A stretch of DNA of 64,000 nt, taken from assembly GCF_026015985.1 (NCBI RefSeq), contig NZ_CP110389.1:6356001-6420000 (forward strand). Direction: 5' to 3'. The notes under the pieces are model-generated. The model made no database searches and was not told the DNA's origin. It worked only from the letters and a program-made list of their open reading frames with translations. A program made the translations under genes and the position numbers. Shown piece after piece: positions 60,453-64,000 of this stretch; position 1 is the first letter of the stretch; the number at the start of each line of letters is the position of its first letter. The stretch comes from Rhodopseudomonas sp. P2A-2r (lineage in GTDB: Bacteria > Pseudomonadota > Alphaproteobacteria > Rhizobiales > Xanthobacteraceae).

Positions 60453-63400
60453 TCACAGCGTAGTCGGACATTTGAATTCGGACATCGCCGGCAGCTGCAG
60501 CGGATTGACCACCGTTCCCGTGCCGATCTGGAACGCCACCTCGCGACCGCCGACGATCCAGCTCGCCAACACGCCGTTCGGTCGCGCCGATTTCGAGGCC
60601 TTGTCGAGCAGCCGGAACAGCGCCCACTGCCCGGTGCCGCCGGCGATCTCCGAAGGCAGCGTGCCGGGCACCGCCGGCTCCTGCGCCAGCGACACCGCTG
60701 TCTTGCCGCCCGCGCCGGGCCAGGTGACCGCGATCGGCGCCGGGTTTTGCTGATTGGACGAGGTGGCGGCGACGCCATTGATCTCGAGCTTTGCGGTCAA
60801 ACCCGTCACGGGCAGCAGCGGCGGGGTGACGCTGAGACTAATCGAAGGCACGTTGCCGTTGGTCGGAAAGAACGCGTCCTTGATCTGCGAAGCGCGCTGG
60901 AACTGGCGCAGCGTTTCCGCCGACATCTGCTTGGCAACCGGATTTTCCTGCCGCCACTTCCATTCGCGCGTCGAGGTGTCGGCATAGGGTTCGAGGTATT
61001 TCTTGAAGAAGCCGTCGAAATAGCCGTTGCCGCCGAACAGCCTTCCGAAATCGGCGAGGCCGATCTCGGTGCGGCCACCGCGGTCGAGCGGGTAGCGGCC
61101 GGTCGCCAGGCTCTGGCACGGCGCATAGACGAACTTCTGGAATTCGTCGCGGATCTGCCGGTAGGTGTCGTTGGCGATGGTGTTCTCGAACGAATTCGCC
61201 GATTGCAGCAGCATGTTGTTGAATGGGTTCGGCATCCGCAATGAATCGTTCTTGAACTGGGCGACCTGGACGCGAAGTGCGGCGGTGGCCTGCTGCTCCT
61301 GCGCGGGATTGAGCACCAGCGTCTGCAGGCTGTTGTTGATCGCAGTGAGATCGCCGACGATGACGTCGATCAGCCGCCGCGCTCCGTCGCCTTCCACCGC
61401 CTGATGAAATGGCTTGAACTCTGCCTCGATGCTGGCGCCCGGCGAGCCGCCTTGCGAGGTGATCAGCGACGGCAATGCGCCGTCCTTCTTCGCACCGTCT
61501 TTTTCCTTGGCGTCCTTCTGCTCGCGCGTCAGCGCGGTCTCGTCGCGGATCGACTCGATCAGCAGGCGGACGGGCGAGGTCGTGGCCGCAGCCGCGTTGA
61601 GTGCTTCGTATTTCGGCTTGCCGCCGTTGAGCGGGCGGATGCGCAGCCGATCGAATGCCTGCTTCCAGGCGGCCACGAAGTCGCGCGAATAGCGCCGCAG
61701 CAGGTCCGCACTCAGGCTGTCGAACTGCGAGGTGATGGCGTCGATCTTGCCCACGTCGCCCAGCACCCAGTTATCGCTCTTCAACTGCTCCGCGATGGTC
61801 GGCAGCTTGTCGATGAAAGCGCGCTGGAAGCCGGCATAGGTATAGAAGCCGGGCACGCTGACCGCCTCGACATTATCGCCGCTGGCGCTCTCGAACACGG
61901 TGGCGAAATCCGGACCGCCGCGCCGCGCCGCGACCCAGTCGGGCGCGATCGCCGGGCGGGCCTGCGATTTCAGCAGCTGATAGGCGCGATCGGCGATATT
62001 GAGCCGCGCGAGGATGCGGCGGCATTCGTCGATCAGTCCGGTGTTCGGCTCTATCAGCGGCTCATCGCCCCCTTCGAGATCGAACATCGCGTTGATCTCC
62101 TCCAGCAGCGCCTTGCGGCCGTCGGCATTGGAGGCGCCGGTATAGAGAGTTTCGCTCCAGTCGTTGCGCATCCACGTCACCACCAGATCGCGGTCCGTCT
62201 TCTGCAGGCCGGCAACCATCAGATAGACCTTGAGCGGCTCGTAGAGCTGTCCGGGATTGCCCTTGTTGGCATCGAGCACCTCTTCGAGGCGGAACATCAG
62301 CCGCGGCCGGAACAGCCGCTCCAGGCCGATGTGATAGGCCTGCGCGGCCGAATTCTGCAGCCGGTCACGCTGGCTGAGGCCGAACGTCGCCAGCAGCGGC
62401 ACCGGCGTGCCGCGGCTGGCGTAGCCAGCAGGCAAGTTGCGCAGCTTGAACAGCAGCGGCAACACCTTGTGGAGGTCGCGGTCGGAGATCACCGTCTCAT
62501 GCGCATAGGGACCGGCCTGCTGACTGTACTCGGCAACGGCGTATTGCGTGCGCGAGATCAGCTCGCGGTTGCGCGTGTAGCTGACGATCCACAGTGCCGT
62601 CGCGGCGATGGCGACCAATGATACCAGCGAATACAGGCAGGCTTTGACGATGCGGGCACGACGGACGGCAGCGCGGTCGGTCGAAACCCAGGCGGCCTCG
62701 CCGACGATCACCTTGAGGATCAGGTCGGTGAGAAAGAAACTCTTGCCAAGACCGGAATAAGCCTGCGCACCGACCTGCTCCGCCCCGAAGCTTTTCGCGA
62801 GCGCGCCGATCAGCCGATCAATTGGCGTGCCCTGCTGTGTGCCCGAGGTGAAATAGAATCCCCGTAGCGTCGCATTGGCATGATACCGCGTCGGCTCGAA
62901 TATCTGATTGAGAAAATCGAACAGGTGGCCCTTGAGAGCAGAGATCTGAGTTGGAAATCCATACAGCAGAACGCGATTTCCAGGCGCGGGCTCCTCCTGC
63001 AATCGATCTGTGAGATCGTAGTTCAACCGCTCGACGAGCGCGTCGAGCTCAGCGGGAACATTGCCGACCAGGTTGCGGGTCTTGTCATCCGTCTGGAACG
63101 TCGCGCCCCAGACCTGACGGCGGCCCTCGTCCGTGAGGCTGATAAAATACTCACGAAATCCGGCGACCAGATCGGCTTTTGTGAACAGCGCGTAGACCGG
63201 GAAATCGACCTTGAGGAGGTCGTGCAACTCGAGCAGCCGCGCCCGGACGGCATCTGCATGGACGGCGATCTCGCCGGGGTCCAGCGTCATCAGGTCTTCA
63301 AGGCTAATGACGACAAGCACGCCATTGATCGGCTGACGCGGCCGGTTCTTCTTGAGAATATCCAGAAACGCGAACCAGCTCTGCTTGTCCGCCTTCACGT

Positions 63401-63953
63401 CGGAATCCTGGGTCGTGTAGCGACCGGCCGTATCGATCAGCACGGCGTCTTCGGTGAACCACCAGTCGCAGTAACGTGTGCCGCCCACGCCGGCGATCGC
63501 CTTCGGCGTCGCGCCCCGCGACAACGGAAACTTCAAGCCGGAATTGACCAGCGCCGTGGTCTTGCCCGAGCCCGGCGGCCCGATCAGCACGTACCACGGA
63601 AGGTCGTAAAGAAAGTCGGCCTTGCCGCCGCTCGCCGTCTTCAGCGTGGCGAGCGCGTCCTTCATGCGATCCTTGAGGACGTCGGTATCGTCCTCGATCT
63701 TGTCGGCCTCGGCAATCCCTTCCGAGAGTTTCGCCGCCGCCTTCTTGCGTCGGTTCCAGCGGAAGGTCATCACCGACGCAAAGATCGCGCCGACCACCAG
63801 AATCGCCATTTCGCGGCCGACATAGCTCTCCAGCGGGCGATAGCCGCCGATCGAGATCAGCGGTCCGAGGAAATAGATCAGGGCGCAAATCGAGGTGAGA
63901 CCGATCCCCGACAGCACGATCCGGATAACGTCTCTGGATGCGATGCCCTTCAT
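60453..63953 (-). CDS. tssM: Type VI secretion membrane protein TssM (IcmF)
   Basis: This 1166-aa inner-membrane protein has two N-terminal segments (about 11-33 and 48-66) and a third near 440-462. The cytoplasmic NTPase domain between them has Walker A LIGPPGSGKTTAL (about 123-135) and Walker B AVLIDTAGRY (about 173-182). The large periplasmic part follows, ending with the beta-rich C-terminal domain. TssM joins TssL and TssJ into the trans-envelope complex. It is complete, starting at ATG 63953 with an AAGG site. The partner tssL should lie just beyond the window end. Confidence 0.97.
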   Translation of the reverse strand: MKGIASRDVIRIVLSGIGLTSICALIYFLGPLISIGGYRPLESYVGREMAILVVGAIFASVMTFRWNRRKKAAAKLSEGIAEADKIEDDTDVLKDRMKDALATLKTASGGKADFLYDLPWYVLIGPPGSGKTTALVNSGLKFPLSRGATPKAIAGVGGTRYCDWWFTEDAVLIDTAGRYTTQDSDVKADKQSWFAFLDILKKNRPRQPINGVLVVISLEDLMTLDPGEIAVHADAVRARLLELHDLLKVDFPVYALFTKADLVAGFREYFISLTDEGRRQVWGATFQTDDKTRNLVGNVPAELDALVERLNYDLTDRLQEEPAPGNRVLLYGFPTQISALKGHLFDFLNQIFEPTRYHANATLRGFYFTSGTQQGTPIDRLIGALAKSFGAEQVGAQAYSGLGKSFFLTDLILKVIVGEAAWVSTDRAAVRRARIVKACLYSLVSLVAIAATALWIVSYTRNRELISRTQYAVAEYSQQAGPYAHETVISDRDLHKVLPLLFKLRNLPAGYASRGTPVPLLATFGLSQRDRLQNSAAQAYHIGLERLFRPRLMFRLEEVLDANKGNPGQLYEPLKVYLMVAGLQKTDRDLVVTWMRNDWSETLYTGASNADGRKALLEEINAMFDLEGGDEPLIEPNTGLIDECRRILARLNIADRAYQLLKSQARPAIAPDWVAARRGGPDFATVFESASGDNVEAVSVPGFYTYAGFQRAFIDKLPTIAEQLKSDNWVLGDVGKIDAITSQFDSLSADLLRRYSRDFVAAWKQAFDRLRIRPLNGGKPKYEALNAAAATTSPVRLLIESIRDETALTREQKDAKEKDGAKKDGALPSLITSQGGSPGASIEAEFKPFHQAVEGDGARRLIDVIVGDLTAINNSLQTLVLNPAQEQQATAALRVQVAQFKNDSLRMPNPFNNMLLQSANSFENTIANDTYRQIRDEFQKFVYAPCQSLATGRYPLDRGGRTEIGLADFGRLFGGNGYFDGFFKKYLEPYADTSTREWKWRQENPVAKQMSAETLRQFQRASQIKDAFFPTNGNVPSISLSVTPPLLPVTGLTAKLEINGVAATSSNQQNPAPIAVTWPGAGGKTAVSLAQEPAVPGTLPSEIAGGTGQWALFRLLDKASKSARPNGVLASWIVGGREVAFQIGTGTVVNPLQLPAMSEFKCPTTL

Positions 63954-64000
63954 TGGCGGCAGGTCCGCTCTGTGACCGGGCCGGTATCTGTCCGTGGAAT

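Noticed and set aside
59433..61244. 603-aa plus-strand open frame
   Set aside because: It is antisense to the PP2C, tagF and tssM genes and has Arg/Ala-rich low-complexity translation.
1..64000. CRISPR array
   Set aside because: I saw no regularly spaced short repeats anywhere; the repeats present are palindromic, dispersed and irregular.

Overview
The window looks like a high-GC alphaproteobacterium of the Bradyrhizobium/Rhodopseudomonas group (Nitrobacteraceae). Three things point there: dispersed palindromic repeats of a type I recognise from that group (17.8, 32.4, 32.6, 33.2, 46.8 and 47.6 kb), the gene content (bacteriophytochrome, Omp25-like porin, PCuAC/YcnI/CopCD copper genes, type VI secretion), and very GC-rich codon use. 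This assignment is inference; no rRNA gene is present.

Region 1 (1-16.6 kb, all minus strand) is one tightly packed chemosensory operon fused to a red-light sensing module. Read from its promoter side, it holds a soluble receptor with two signalling hairpins, a triple CheW, CheB, a HEAT-repeat protein, CheR, a response regulator, CheA, a STAS-like protein, CheY, an unknown helical protein, a membrane receptor without a ligand domain, a biliverdin-forming heme oxygenase (BphO), a bacteriophytochrome kinase with an inserted degenerate GGDEF domain, and a response regulator. A GGDEF-EAL protein follows after a 440-base gap. Most of these genes overlap by 4 bases (ATGA or GTGA). No flagellar genes are in view, so the output may be c-di-GMP or another cell function rather than swimming.

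Region 2 (17-23.7 kb) starts with a small HTH gene and a 3' stump of radC, which mark an old recombination joint. Then come a nitrate/taurine/NMT1-type ABC importer, a 2-hydroxyacid dehydrogenase, a secreted Inh-like protein and a divergent creatininase-family amidohydrolase. Region 3 (23.3-37 kb) is mixed metabolism: a double-barrel outer membrane protein, an FMN-binding glutamate-synthase-like protein, ferredoxin-NADP reductase, a CphA-like ATP-grasp ligase overlapping a FolC-type Mur ligase, an MDR oxidoreductase, repeats, and a three-subunit membrane flavocytochrome dehydrogenase. Region 4 (37-49.6 kb) holds copper handling genes, two TetR regulators with visible palindromic operators (one next to a Cif-like secreted epoxide hydrolase), a LysR regulator, and a cNMP-domain thioredoxin-reductase-like protein.

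Region 5 (49,979-58,178) is an 8.2-kb integrated element. It sits in a tRNA-Thr(GGT) gene between 69-base direct repeats. It carries a tyrosine integrase, a P-loop helicase-like protein, a serine recombinase with a res-like site, and, next to the far repeat, a two-gene module of an unknown 251-aa protein and a PIN-domain nuclease. Region 6 (58.2-64 kb) is the edge of a type VI secretion locus: a secreted protein, a PP2C phosphatase (PppA-like), TagF and TssM.

At least eight otherwise well-conserved genes, and one recombinase remnant, are broken by single-base deletions, nearly all in short G/C runs. This pattern looks more like sequencing error than decay, and those genes are annotated across the shift.
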